Shown here piece by piece: positions 45,395 through 53,771 of a DNA stretch of 64,000 nt. Origin of the DNA: JALORV01 sp963712485 (GTDB taxonomy: Bacteria > Pseudomonadota > Gammaproteobacteria > Burkholderiales > Burkholderiaceae_F); contig CAVQID010000042.1 in NCBI GenBank assembly GCA_963712485.1, positions 1 through 64,000 on the forward strand. Direction: 5' to 3'. Positions within the stretch are counted from its first letter, which is position 1. Every line of letters starts with the position of its first letter. Position numbers and translations under genes: made by a program. A model generated the notes under the pieces. It did no database searches. It worked only from the letters and a program-made list of their open reading frames with translations, and had not been told where the DNA came from.

Positions 45395-45507
45395 CGTCAC
45401 TCGTGTACGCGACAGCCCGACGACGTCGGGCTATCGCACGTGCACTCGTTCCGGAATAGTTGGTCGGCTGCGCTCCGGAGCGGCCGCGCGCTCCGCCGAA
45501 GTTCAAC
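45395..45507 (-). repeat. Composite palindromic intergenic repeat, copy A
   Basis: Read on the minus strand: starts GTTGAAC, then GGCGGAGCGCGCGGCCGCTC, then GAGTGCACGTGCGA, a perfect hairpin core AGCCCGACG-TCGTCGGGCT, and TCGCGTACACGAGTGACG. A second partial TCGCGTACACGAGCGACG lies just beyond (45368-45389). It is downstream of lpxL copy 2 and in opposite orientation to copy B beyond the IS481-like element. Confidence 0.85.
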
Positions 45508-45556
45508 CCCACGCACTCCACCCCGCGATGCACCTCGCTGTGCCAGGATTTTGTGC

Positions 45557-46862
45557 AACCGGGAACATCGGTAACAGGTCAGACCGGGCACATCGGTAAC
45601 ACTTTCGGCGGCTGCTTGGTGCTTGTAATGGGTTCGATACGCGCGCCGCGCGCGGCGCGCGTATCGACGGTGCCGAGCGGCAGCATGCCGTAGTACAGAC
45701 GCCAGCAAGCCTCGTCGATTTGCTCGAGTCCGACCGGTTCGCCGCCCAGCGCTTCGCTCACGTAAAGCGAGCGGCCGTGCCAGCGGATATCGCCGGCCCG
45801 ATGCACGCGGCGCACCTCGTAGTGGTGCGGATACTCCACCGGTGGCAGCCGTCGTGGATAGGGCCGACGCGAACCCTGGTACACCTCGGCCGGGGTGCGC
45901 CGCCCCAAGGCCTGGTGCGAGCGCTCCTGGTTGTACTCGGCGCCGAAGCGCTCGAAGCGGCGCTGCTGCGCGGCCAGATCGTGGGCGAGTGGCGCCACGG
46001 TGGCTGCCGCCAGTGTCCGGTGCAGTCGCTCGTGACGGCCGTTTTGCTCCGGATGTCCGGGCGCAATGCGCTCGGGCCAAATCCCCAAGCGCACCCACCA
46101 GACCGACAGTCGGCTCAGTCCGCCCAGCCCCACTGAGGCGAACGGGCTGCCGTTGTCGGTACGGATGGCCAGCGGCAAGCCGCGCTCGCGGAACAGCCGC
46201 TCCATCCACCGCCGCACAGGCGCGCCGTGCGTGCTGGTGAGCCCGCGACACAGCAGCAGGCTGCGGCTGTAGCTGTCGGACACCGTCAGCGGATAGCACC
46301 ACGTGCCGTTGCCCAACCGCCACTGACCCTTGAAGTCAGCACACCACAGTGCGTTGGGTCGATCGGCCTGCACCAACGGCTGGCTGTAGGCCGGCCCGCG
46401 CCGGCGCCGCCGCCGCGGCGGGATCAGCCCGTGGCGCGCCAGGATCTCACCTACGGTGCTGGCCGCCGGCCAGAGGCGCTGCGGCTCGCGTCGCTTGAGC
46501 CAGTCGAGCAGGTTGCGCGGTCCCCAGCTCGGATGCCGCCGGCGCGCGGCCAGCAGCTGCGCGATCACCGCCTCGTCCACCGCATGGGGATGGTGCAGCG
46601 GCGCGCGCGAGCGCGGCTGCAATCCGCCCGCACCCTCGGCGCAATACCGCTGCCACAACTGGTAGCCCGTCTTGCGACTGATGCCACGCCGTCGACACGC
46701 TTCGCTAAACGTGAGCTCTTCGTTCTGCACATCGGCAATGAACAGCACCTTCTCGTTCATTACACAGGTCTCCTTCCAGCTCATGGGCCACCACCTCCTG
46801 GCCCACTAGGTTCAACCTGTTACCCATGTCCCCGGTCTGATCCGTTACCTATGTACCCGGTT
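45557..46862. mobile_element. IS481-like insertion sequence
   Basis: About 1.3 kb with one transposase gene. The ends are imperfect inverted repeats of about 46 bp, each made of two copies of ACCGGGNACATNGGTAAC at a 25-bp period: left 45558-45575 and 45583-45600; right (complement) 46844-46861 and 46819-46836. The doubled end motif is probably the transposase-binding site. No obvious target duplication is seen. The element lies between two inversely oriented copies of the composite palindromic repeat. Confidence 0.8.
45579..46760 (-). CDS. IS481-family-like DDE transposase
   Basis: A 393-residue transposase. N-terminal helix-turn-helix: FSEACRRRGISRKTGYQLWQ. The rve-type catalytic core has Asp142 in WCADFKGQWRLG, Asp202 in AIRTDNGSPFAS and Glu238 in APGHPEQNGRHERLHRTL, giving the DD(35)E spacing. 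The C-terminal part carries RSHQALGRRTPAEVY. No internal stop, so it looks intact. The ATG at 46760 has AAGGAG nine bases upstream; a further in-frame ATG at 46784 is possible but lies before that site. Confidence 0.9.
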   Translation of the reverse strand: MNEKVLFIADVQNEELTFSEACRRRGISRKTGYQLWQRYCAEGAGGLQPRSRAPLHHPHAVDEAVIAQLLAARRRHPSWGPRNLLDWLKRREPQRLWPAASTVGEILARHGLIPPRRRRRRGPAYSQPLVQADRPNALWCADFKGQWRLGNGTWCYPLTVSDSYSRSLLLCRGLTSTHGAPVRRWMERLFRERGLPLAIRTDNGSPFASVGLGGLSRLSVWWVRLGIWPERIAPGHPEQNGRHERLHRTLAAATVAPLAHDLAAQQRRFERFGAEYNQERSHQALGRRTPAEVYQGSRRPYPRRLPPVEYPHHYEVRRVHRAGDIRWHGRSLYVSEALGGEPVGLEQIDEACWRLYYGMLPLGTVDTRAARGARIEPITSTKQPPKVLPMCPV

Positions 46863-46876
46863 TGTACCTTTCCTTT

Positions 46877-46899
46877 CCCTCCTCGCCGGGCGAGGAGGG
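46877..46899. repeat. Perfect hairpin in the region before dapF
   Basis: CCCTCCTCGCC-G-GGCGAGGAGGG, an 11-bp perfect stem with a one-base centre. It lies just outside the right end of the IS481-like element. Such CCCTC..GAGGG palindromes are common dispersed intergenic elements in high-GC proteobacteria. Confidence 0.65.
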
Positions 46900-46917
46900 A
46901 GAAGGAGGATGCTTCAT

Positions 46918-46940
46918 TCCCTCTCGCTCGGCGAGAGGGA
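46918..46940. repeat. Second hairpin in the region before dapF
   Basis: TCCCTCTCGC-TCG-GCGAGAGGGA, a perfect 10-bp stem with a 3-nt loop, followed by CAGGGTGAGTGCACGTG. It resembles the widespread CCCTCTC..GAGAGGG repeat family. Confidence 0.65.
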
Positions 46941-46959
46941 CAGGGTGAGTGCACGTGTC

Positions 46960-47067
46960 GTTGAAGATCGGCGGAGCGCTCGGCCGCTCCGGAGCGAGCC
47001 GTCTGTATTGCTGTTTCGCCGCGAGTGCACGTGCGATCGGTGCAGCCGATCGCGTACACGAGCGACG
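46960..47067 (+). repeat. Composite palindromic intergenic repeat, copy B
   Basis: Starts GTTGAAG, then GGCGGAGCGCTCGGCCGCTC and CGGAGCG, then GCGAGTGCACGTGCGA, hairpin core TCGG-TGCAG-CCGA, and TCGCGTACACGAGCGACG. It ends about 20 bp before the dapF ATG, so it forms the dapF leader if transcription starts upstream of it. Confidence 0.85.
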
Positions 47068-47087
47068 CTCGAATACACTTGCGGCGT

Positions 47088-47933
47088 ATGAGACTGCGTT
47101 TCACCAAGATGCAGGGCGCAGGTAACGACTTTGTCATGCTGAATGGCATTGCGCAGAAAATCGACCTGTCGCGCGATCAGTTGCGTCGCCTTGCCGATCG
47201 CCGCTTCGGTGTCGGCGCAGACCAGATCCTGCTGGTCGAGCCGGCGTCTCGCGACAACGTGGACTTCCGCTACCGTATCTTCAACAGCGACGGCGGCGAG
47301 GTCGAGCAGTGCGGCAATGGCGCGCGTTGTTTCGTGCATTTCGTTCGCGACCAGAAGCTCACCGCGAAATCGGCCATCCGCGTGGAGACGTTATCCGGCG
47401 TCATCGAACCCCGGCTCGCGCCGTCCGGTGCCGTGACGGTCGACATGGGGACGCCCGAGTTCGACACGGACCGGGTTCCGTTCGACGCCTCGGGCCTGGT
47501 GCCGCGCCGTGAGCAGGATGAAACCCTGTGGCCGCTGCCTGTTGCCGGCCGCGACGTTTGGGTTTCGGTGCTGTCGATGGGTAATCCCCACGCCGTGCAG
47601 CTCGTCGACGACGTCGACGCGGCACCGGTTGCGCGCGATGGCCCGCTGATCGAGCAGCATCTGCGCTTTCCGCAGCGTGTGAACGCCGGCTACATGCAGA
47701 TCGTCGATCGCCAGCACGTGCGCCTGCGCGTTTGGGAGCGCGGCGCCGGCGAGACGCTCGCCTGCGGCACCGGCGCATGTGCGGCCGTGGTAAGCGGAAT
47801 CCGTCGAGGTCAACTCGTATCGCCGGTGGCAGTTTCAGCGCGAGGCGGTACGCTGACGATCGATTGGAAGGGTGGGCCAGTCGCGATGACCGGACCGGCG
47901 ACGACTGTATTCGAAGGCGAGATCGAACTCTAA
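47088..47933 (+). CDS. dapF: Diaminopimelate epimerase
   Basis: Interconverts LL- and meso-diaminopimelate for lysine and peptidoglycan synthesis. Both catalytic cysteines are present: Cys75 in EQCGNGARCF and Cys226 in ACGTGACAAVV. The N-terminus KMQGAGNDFVMLNG is diagnostic, and FGVGADQILLVEP and SMGNPHAVQLVDD agree. 281 residues. The ATG at 47088 (MRLRFTKMQG) is chosen over longer frames that would run into the palindromic repeat. dapF-DUF484-xerC is a classical proteobacterial order. Confidence 0.95.
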   Translation: MRLRFTKMQGAGNDFVMLNGIAQKIDLSRDQLRRLADRRFGVGADQILLVEPASRDNVDFRYRIFNSDGGEVEQCGNGARCFVHFVRDQKLTAKSAIRVETLSGVIEPRLAPSGAVTVDMGTPEFDTDRVPFDASGLVPRREQDETLWPLPVAGRDVWVSVLSMGNPHAVQLVDDVDAAPVARDGPLIEQHLRFPQRVNAGYMQIVDRQHVRLRVWERGAGETLACGTGACAAVVSGIRRGQLVSPVAVSARGGTLTIDWKGGPVAMTGPATTVFEGEIEL

Positions 47934-47943
47934 AGAGAACCCC

Positions 47944-48600
47944 ATGCACGTCCAGGACATCGCAAACTATCTTTCAGCGCATCCCGACTTCTTCGATCAG
48001 CATCCCGAGCTGCTCGCCGGCCTGCAGTTGCCGCACCCGCATAACGGCCAGGCGATCTCGCTGGTCGAACGGCAGTCGATGATGCTGCGCGAACGCATCA
48101 AGTCGCTCGAGTCGCGCATCGTCGACATGGTGCGCCATGGTCAGGAGAACGACGCGATCTCGACGCAACTGACCGCCTGGACACGCGCATTGCTGCTGGA
48201 GGAAGAAACGGCAGCGCTGCCACAGACACTGGTGTCGTCGATGAAGCAAGTCTTCAGCGTGCCGCATTGCGCGCTGCGGCTGTGGTCGGTGAAGGAGCCT
48301 TATGCTCAACTGCCGTTCGCGCAGCCCGTGGCGGCCGACACGGTTTCTCTGGCCAACAGCATGCGCGTGCCGTTTTGCGGATCGAACGTCGGGTTCGAAG
48401 CGGCGACCTGGTTCGACGACGGGGGTGCGGTGCAGAGCCTGGCGATGCTGCCGCTGCGGGTCGGCGCCGATCCGGCGACCTTCGGACTGCTGGTGCTTGG
48501 TTCTGCCGACAAGGACCGCTTCCATATCACGATGGGCACGACATTTCTCGAGCGCATTGCCGAACTCGCGAGTGCCGCGCTCGCGCGGCTGCGTCGCTGA
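47944..48600 (+). CDS. DUF484 family protein
   Basis: A 218-residue GAF-like protein of the DUF484 family. It starts VQDIANYLSAHPDFFDQHPE, then LISLVERQSMMLRERIKSLE-like coiled region (actual: AISLVERQSMMLRERIKSLE) and a GAF-type C-terminal domain ending with RIAELASAALARLRR. Function unknown, but it lies between dapF and xerC in many proteobacteria. It follows dapF by ten bases. Confidence 0.92.
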   Translation: MHVQDIANYLSAHPDFFDQHPELLAGLQLPHPHNGQAISLVERQSMMLRERIKSLESRIVDMVRHGQENDAISTQLTAWTRALLLEEETAALPQTLVSSMKQVFSVPHCALRLWSVKEPYAQLPFAQPVAADTVSLANSMRVPFCGSNVGFEAATWFDDGGAVQSLAMLPLRVGADPATFGLLVLGSADKDRFHITMGTTFLERIAELASAALARLRR

Positions 48601-48649
48601 CATGTCGTACGGCGCCCGGCGCTCGGCGTCACCCCTGGCGGAATGAAGC

Positions 48650-49579
48650 GTGGCTGAGCCTGACTCGGTTGCACGGTTTCTCGAGTATCTCGAAGGCCAG
48701 CGGCGCGCGTCGGCGCATACACGGGCGGCGTACCGGCGCGACCTGGCGAAGCTGGCTGAACTGGCGGCCGGGCGCGGCCCCGCCCAACTCAGCGCGCACG
48801 ACATCCGCGGCTTCATATCGCGATTGCATGCGAAGGGCCTTGCGCCGGCATCACTGGCGCGGACGCTTTCGGCGTGGCGCTCGTACTTTGCATGGATGAC
48901 CGAGCGCGGCGAACTGAAGGCCAATCCGGCTTCGGGAGTGCGGCCGCCGCGTCGGGACAAACGACTGCCCAAGGCGCTGACCGCTGACCAGGCGGTGACG
49001 CTGGCCGCGCACGAGGGTGACGGCTCGTGGCTTGCAGCGCGTGACCATGCATTGATCGAGCTGCTGTACTCCAGCGGACTGCGCCTGTCCGAACTCGTTT
49101 CGCTGGACTGGCGGCATTTCGCCGCGGACCATGTGCTGCCGGGGTCGACAAGCTGGATCGATCTCGATTCGGGCGAGGCGACCGTGTTTGGCAAGGGCGC
49201 GAAGACGCGCACCGTGCCGATCGGTGAGGCGGCGCGCACCGCGCTCGCCCACTGGCTCGAACAGCGCAATTCGTTGAAGGCCGGGGATGCAAGGGCACTC
49301 TTTGTCACTGCGCGAGGTGGCCGGCTCACCGCGCGCAGTGTGCAGGCGCGTGTCGCGCAACTGGCGCGGCGTCTCGGACTCGGGGTGCACGTGCATCCGC
49401 ACGTGCTGAGGCACTCTTTCGCATCCCACCTGCTGCAGTCGAGCGGCGACCTGCGCGCGGTGCAGGAACTGCTCGGCCACGCCAACATTTCGACAACGCA
49501 GGTGTACACACGGCTTGACTGGCAGCATCTCGCCAAGGCCTATGACGCCGCGCATCCTCGCGCGAAACGGCGCTCATGA
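48650..49579 (+). CDS. xerC: Site-specific tyrosine recombinase XerC
   Basis: With XerD resolves chromosome dimers at dif during division. All catalytic residues are present: Arg145 in SSGLRLSELV, Lys185 in FGKGAKTRTVP, His251 and Arg254 in HPHVLRHSFASH, His277 in ELLGHANISTTQ and Tyr286 in VYTRLD. The N-terminal core-binding domain is FLEYLEGQRRASAHTRAAYR. 309 residues; GTG start at 48650. Its stop overlaps the ATG of rlmI. Confidence 0.94.
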   Translation: MAEPDSVARFLEYLEGQRRASAHTRAAYRRDLAKLAELAAGRGPAQLSAHDIRGFISRLHAKGLAPASLARTLSAWRSYFAWMTERGELKANPASGVRPPRRDKRLPKALTADQAVTLAAHEGDGSWLAARDHALIELLYSSGLRLSELVSLDWRHFAADHVLPGSTSWIDLDSGEATVFGKGAKTRTVPIGEAARTALAHWLEQRNSLKAGDARALFVTARGGRLTARSVQARVAQLARRLGLGVHVHPHVLRHSFASHLLQSSGDLRAVQELLGHANISTTQVYTRLDWQHLAKAYDAAHPRAKRRS

Positions 49580-50841
49580 GTCGCGCTGCGCTGGAACCGG
49601 CGGCATCAGCGCGCGTGCACAACGCGGCGCAGATCGGCCGAGTCGTTCTCAAGCCGGGCAAGGAAAAGTCGCCGCTGCGGCGACATCCGTGGATCTACGC
49701 GAGTGCGGTGGCGCGCGTCGAAGGTGCGGCGGACAGCGGGGCAACCGTGGAAGTGCGCAGCGCAGACGGCCGTTTCCTCGCCTGGGCCGCGTTCTCGCCC
49801 AATTCCACGATCCGCGCGCGCGTCTGGAGCTACACCGAAGCCGTGCGCATGGACGCTGATCTTCTGGTGCAGCGCGTTCGCGCGGCGGTCCGGCGCCGGG
49901 CAGCCATCGGCGTCGACGCCAGCGCCGTTCGACTGATCTTCGGCGAGGCCGACGGCCTCCCCGGCTTGATCGTCGACCGCTATGCGGACCAGCTGGTGAC
50001 GCAGTTCCAGTCTGCCGGCGTCGAAGCGTGGCGCGACGCGCTGATTGACGCATTGATCGACGCGACCGGCTGCGCCAACGTCTTCGATCGAAGTGACGGC
50101 GCGACGCGGGCGCGCGAAGGCCTGCCCGCGATCAGCGGGGTGCTGCGCGGGGGTGAACCCCCGCCGCAGATCGAGATCGTCGAGCACGGCCTCCGCTTCC
50201 TGGTCGACGTTCGGCGCGGCCACAAGACCGGCTATTACATCGACCAGCGCGACAACCGGCGTGCCGCGCGTGCGCTGGTCGAGCGCCACACGGCGGGCAG
50301 CGGGCGCGGGGCTCGTTGCCTGAACTGCTTCTGCTACACGGGCGGTTTTTCGATCGCGATGCTGGCCGGCGGTGCCGGCTTCGTGCATTCGATCGACTCC
50401 TCGGCCGACGCGCTGCGTGTCGCCGCCCAGCACGTGACGCTCAATGCGCTGTCGGCGGAGCGCGCGCGCTGGGACGAGGCCGATGTCTTCACGGCGTTGC
50501 GGACGCTGAAAGCGGAAGGTGCGCAGTTCGACGTCATCGTGCTCGACCCGCCGAAGTTCGCTTCGAGCCACCATCATGTGGACCGCGCGGCGCGCGCGTA
50601 CAAGGACATCAACCTGAACGCGTTGCGGTTGCTCGCGCCGGGCGGCACGCTGTTCACCTTCTCGTGCTCCGGCGCGATTGATGTCGACCTGTTTCAGAAA
50701 ATCGTCGCCGGTGCCGTCATCGACGCCGGGGTCGATGCCTGGATGGTCGGCCGACTGGGCGCCAGCGGCGATCATCCGCTGATGATGACCGTGCCGGAGT
50801 CCGAATACCTCAAGGGGCTGCAACTGGTCCGGGTGGCATAG
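49576..50841 (+). CDS. rlmI: 23S rRNA (cytosine-5) methyltransferase RlmI-like
   Basis: Class I methyltransferase with an N-terminal PUA domain (RVVLKPGKEKSPLRRHPWIY), then FGEADGLPGLIVDRYADQLV and HKTGYYIDQRDNR. The catalytic part has CLNCFCYTGGFSIAMLAGGA, VIVLDPPKFASS and LFTFSCSGAIDVDLFQ. These match RlmI/YccW, which methylates C1962 of 23S rRNA; the exact base is inferred. 421 residues. Overlaps xerC by four bases (ATGA). Confidence 0.88.
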   Translation: MSRAALEPAASARVHNAAQIGRVVLKPGKEKSPLRRHPWIYASAVARVEGAADSGATVEVRSADGRFLAWAAFSPNSTIRARVWSYTEAVRMDADLLVQRVRAAVRRRAAIGVDASAVRLIFGEADGLPGLIVDRYADQLVTQFQSAGVEAWRDALIDALIDATGCANVFDRSDGATRAREGLPAISGVLRGGEPPPQIEIVEHGLRFLVDVRRGHKTGYYIDQRDNRRAARALVERHTAGSGRGARCLNCFCYTGGFSIAMLAGGAGFVHSIDSSADALRVAAQHVTLNALSAERARWDEADVFTALRTLKAEGAQFDVIVLDPPKFASSHHHVDRAARAYKDINLNALRLLAPGGTLFTFSCSGAIDVDLFQKIVAGAVIDAGVDAWMVGRLGASGDHPLMMTVPESEYLKGLQLVRVA

Positions 50842-50950
50842 GGCCCGGCACGGCCGCGGGCGCACGGCGTGCCTCCGGACCGTCGATCCACTACACTTCC
50901 GCCCCTTCTTTTGTGACCCGTCGGCCGCGCCGGCGGGGCAGGACTTCGCC

Positions 50951-52045
50951 ATGAATGACAACAATCTGGTGCCGGTGACGGTCCTGACGGGCTTTCTCGG
51001 AGCCGGCAAGACGACCTTGCTGAACCGGATCCTGTCCGAACAGCACGGGCACAGGATCGCGGTGATCGAAAACGAGTTCGGTCCCGCGGGCGTCGACAAC
51101 GAGCTGCTGGTCACCGAGACCAACGAGCAGATCGTCGAGATGAACAACGGCTGCATCTGCTGCACCGTGCGCGGCGACCTCGTGCGCATTCTTGCCGATC
51201 TCCGGAGCAAGCGTGAGGCGAAGCAGCTCGACTTCGAGCGCGTCATCATCGAGACCACCGGCATGGCCAACCCGGGACCGGTGACGCAGACGTTCTTCAT
51301 CGACGAGGACATCGCGTCGTACTACCTGCTCGACAGCGTCATCACGGTGGTCGACGCCAAGCACGGGCATGACACGCTCGACGCGCAGGTGGAGGCGCAG
51401 AACCAGGTGGGCTTTGCGGATCGCATCCTGCTGTCGAAGACCGACCTGGTCGACGCCGAGGAGCTGGCGTCGCTGCGCGAGCGCATCGTGCGCATGAATC
51501 CCCGGGCACCGATAAGGCCGGTCAATTTCGGCCAGGTCGCGCTCAAGGAGGTTCTCGACCTGCGCGGGTTCAACCTCAACGCGATCCTCGAGATCGATCC
51601 GCAATTCCTGGCCGGCGAGCATCCGGACGCGGTGAAGGCAAAGCGCGGCAACGGTCATGGTCATTCGCATGAACACCACGATGATCACGTGCACGACGAA
51701 CATTGCGGCCACGATCACCACCCCCATGCGCATCAGCACCACGACGACGCGATCAAGGCCTTCGTGTTCATGTCGAACAAGCCGTTCGACTCGGCCAAGT
51801 TCGAGGAGTACATGGGCGCCCTGACTCAGGTTTACGGCCCTGACATGCTCCGGTATAAAGGCGTGCTTTTCATGAACGGGACCAACCGTCGCATGATCTT
51901 CCAGGGCGTGCACATGCTCATGGGGGCAGACGTCGGAAGGCCCTGGGGCAAGGACGAGAAGCCTTCCAACAAGATCGTGTTCATCGGGCGGAATCTGCCG
52001 AAGGACACCATTCTCAAGGGCCTCGAGGCGTGCCTCGCACGCTGA
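50951..52045 (+). CDS. CobW/COG0523 GTPase, probable zinc chaperone
   Basis: A 364-residue G3E-type GTPase. Walker A is GFLGAGKT (residues 14-21); the metal-binding GCICC is at residues 67-71 followed by TVRGDL; ETTGMANPGPV is switch-like and LSKTDLVD the guanine motif. A histidine-rich linker (about 20 His in a 45-residue stretch around HGHSHEHHDDHVHDEH) precedes the C-terminal CobW domain with FVFMSNKPFDSAKFEEYM. CICC plus a His-rich tract suggests zinc delivery. The non-zinc dksA gene follows 41 bp later. Confidence 0.9.
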   Translation: MNDNNLVPVTVLTGFLGAGKTTLLNRILSEQHGHRIAVIENEFGPAGVDNELLVTETNEQIVEMNNGCICCTVRGDLVRILADLRSKREAKQLDFERVIIETTGMANPGPVTQTFFIDEDIASYYLLDSVITVVDAKHGHDTLDAQVEAQNQVGFADRILLSKTDLVDAEELASLRERIVRMNPRAPIRPVNFGQVALKEVLDLRGFNLNAILEIDPQFLAGEHPDAVKAKRGNGHGHSHEHHDDHVHDEHCGHDHHPHAHQHHDDAIKAFVFMSNKPFDSAKFEEYMGALTQVYGPDMLRYKGVLFMNGTNRRMIFQGVHMLMGADVGRPWGKDEKPSNKIVFIGRNLPKDTILKGLEACLAR

Positions 52046-52086
52046 TATCGGCCTACGATTCAAAGACTCAAAGAGGTAGACACAAG

Positions 52087-52965
52087 ATGGCTGCAGCAAA
52101 GAAAGCGCCGGCCAAGAAAGCGGCCAAGACCGCTGTCAAGAAGGTCGCAGTGAAGAAGGTCGTCGCCAAAAAGGCGCCGGCCCAGAAGAGCAAACCGGCG
52201 AAGAAGCCCGCGCCGGCCGCCAAGGGCAAGCCGGTCCCCGCGAAACAGGTCAAGGCCGTGGCCAGGCCTGTCACGAAGCCCGTCGCCAAAGCGGCGCCCA
52301 AGACTGCCGGCAAGCCTGTAGCCGCCCGGCCGATTGCGGCGAAGGTCGTCAAGCCCGTCCGGAGCGCGCCGGCCCGCGGCGCAAGGCCGGAGCGCGCGCC
52401 GGCACCTCCGCCAGTTGCCTCCGCGATGGTCACACCGACACCGGTGGCTGCCAAGGTGGTGCCCGCGCCCACTCCCAAGGATCTGGCGGCGGCCCACGAG
52501 TACCTGCTGGCTCGTTCGGCCACCCGTAGCGAAGAGCCGGTCACCATCAACGGCCGGCGCCTGCCTACAGAGGGCGAGTTGCTGAAGATGCCGGAGTCGG
52601 CCTACATGAACGAGCAGCAACTGGCCTTCTTCAAGTACCGGCTGCAGCAAATGGAGCAGGAGCTCCTCCAGAATGCCGACGAGACGACCGAACACCTGCG
52701 TGAGACGGTGATCGTCCCCGATCCGGCCGACCGCGCAACCATCGAAGAAGAGCATGCGCTCGAACTGCGCACGCGCGATCGCGAACGCAAGCTGCTGAAG
52801 AAAGTGCAGCAGTCGCTCGCGCGAATCGAGGCGGGTGACTACGGCTATTGCGAGGAAACCGGCGATCCGATCGGTATTCCGCGCCTGCTGGCCCGGCCGA
52901 CGGCGACCCTGTCGCTCGAGGCCCAGCAACGCCGCGAGATCAAGCAGAAGATGTATGGTGACTGA
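52087..52965 (+). CDS. dksA: DksA-type RNA polymerase-binding factor lacking the zinc site, with Lys/Ala/Pro-rich extension
   Basis: A 292-residue protein. Residues 1 to about 130 are a low-complexity basic tail of AAKK/PAKK-type repeats, like histone H1. The C-terminal part is DksA: coiled coil, tip DPADRATIEEEHA keeping the D-x-x-D-x-A signature, then YCEETGDPIGIPRLLARPTA. Of the four zinc cysteines only Cys255 remains; the others are Thr258, Ser276 and Ala279. Such forms occur in alpha- and betaproteobacteria and should fold without zinc. The neighbour is a COG0523 GTPase. Confidence 0.88.
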   Translation: MAAAKKAPAKKAAKTAVKKVAVKKVVAKKAPAQKSKPAKKPAPAAKGKPVPAKQVKAVARPVTKPVAKAAPKTAGKPVAARPIAAKVVKPVRSAPARGARPERAPAPPPVASAMVTPTPVAAKVVPAPTPKDLAAAHEYLLARSATRSEEPVTINGRRLPTEGELLKMPESAYMNEQQLAFFKYRLQQMEQELLQNADETTEHLRETVIVPDPADRATIEEEHALELRTRDRERKLLKKVQQSLARIEAGDYGYCEETGDPIGIPRLLARPTATLSLEAQQRREIKQKMYGD

Positions 52966-53771
52966 CGCGCCGCGTCGGTAACGCCACGACGGCCGCTGTC
53001 GACGCAGGAGGGTAACGATCTCTCCTGAACGGTGTCACCGATGACCTTCTTGCCTAGCTGATGCTGTCGGCGCGCTCGGTGGCGCATCGCTACGGGGACG
53101 CGCCGGTGCTTCGGGCGCCGGACTTGCGGAATTCCCATCGCCGGTAACGAAGCGGGTAGCGGCAGCAGCATGAGGTGAAGTGCTCCAAGGGTGATTGTTG
53201 ATCGCACCGGGGCGGACGGTGCTCGGTGCCGACGTTGGCCCCTGACCGGAGCGCGCTTCGTCGAGGATTGGTCGCCACCCACAGGCCGGCCCAGAGCGCG
53301 GCAAGCAGCCAAAGCCTCGAACACAGCAGCGCGGCGATCGCGAGCTGAGATCGTCCGCCATCGAGCACGCTGACGAGCCCGTCGTGCTGGCGTGACGCCT
53401 GTCGCTGCTGACCGACGATACTTTTGGGCTTTACTACCGGCTGAGTGACGCCGAGGTAGCGACTGCGCCGAAGTAATCCGGCCGGCTGGTACAGAGGTAG
53501 CCGACAGGCGGGATAGTCGCCCAGATCAACGGTTTGCCAGGGAACGAATGTTGTTACTATGGGACGAACCTCGGGTCCTGAGGCATTGCCGTGGACCCAG
53601 GGGCCGCCGGCCGCCTGCAATCGGCCGGCTGGAGGTAACGGCGACGGGGGGTTCTCGCGCGTACAGGGTATTGGTCTCACCTCCGGTTGACGACGCGGCT
53701 GCCGTAACTCGAAAGGCGGGGTTCTGCGGCGCACACTAGGCAGTTCCGGTCACACAACACAAGCAGGCAGC
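52966..53771. other. Long intergenic stretch (about 806 bp) without a supported gene
   Basis: Lies between dksA and the STAS protein gene. The longest open frame (minus, 53090-53734) contains a hydrophobic run SQLAIAALLCSRLWLLAALW but lacks a ribosome-binding site and recognised family. A perfect GC palindrome CCGGCCG at 53607-53633 with its complement in GGCCGGC is visible. Base composition is similar to the neighbours but the stretch contains stops in all frames. It may hold a regulatory RNA or a decayed gene; nothing can be named. Confidence 0.55.

Noticed and set aside
53090..53734. Minus-strand 214-codon open frame in the 806-bp gap
   Set aside because: No ribosome-binding site, Pro/Arg-rich, no family resemblance; only one hydrophobic run. 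Not enough to call a gene.
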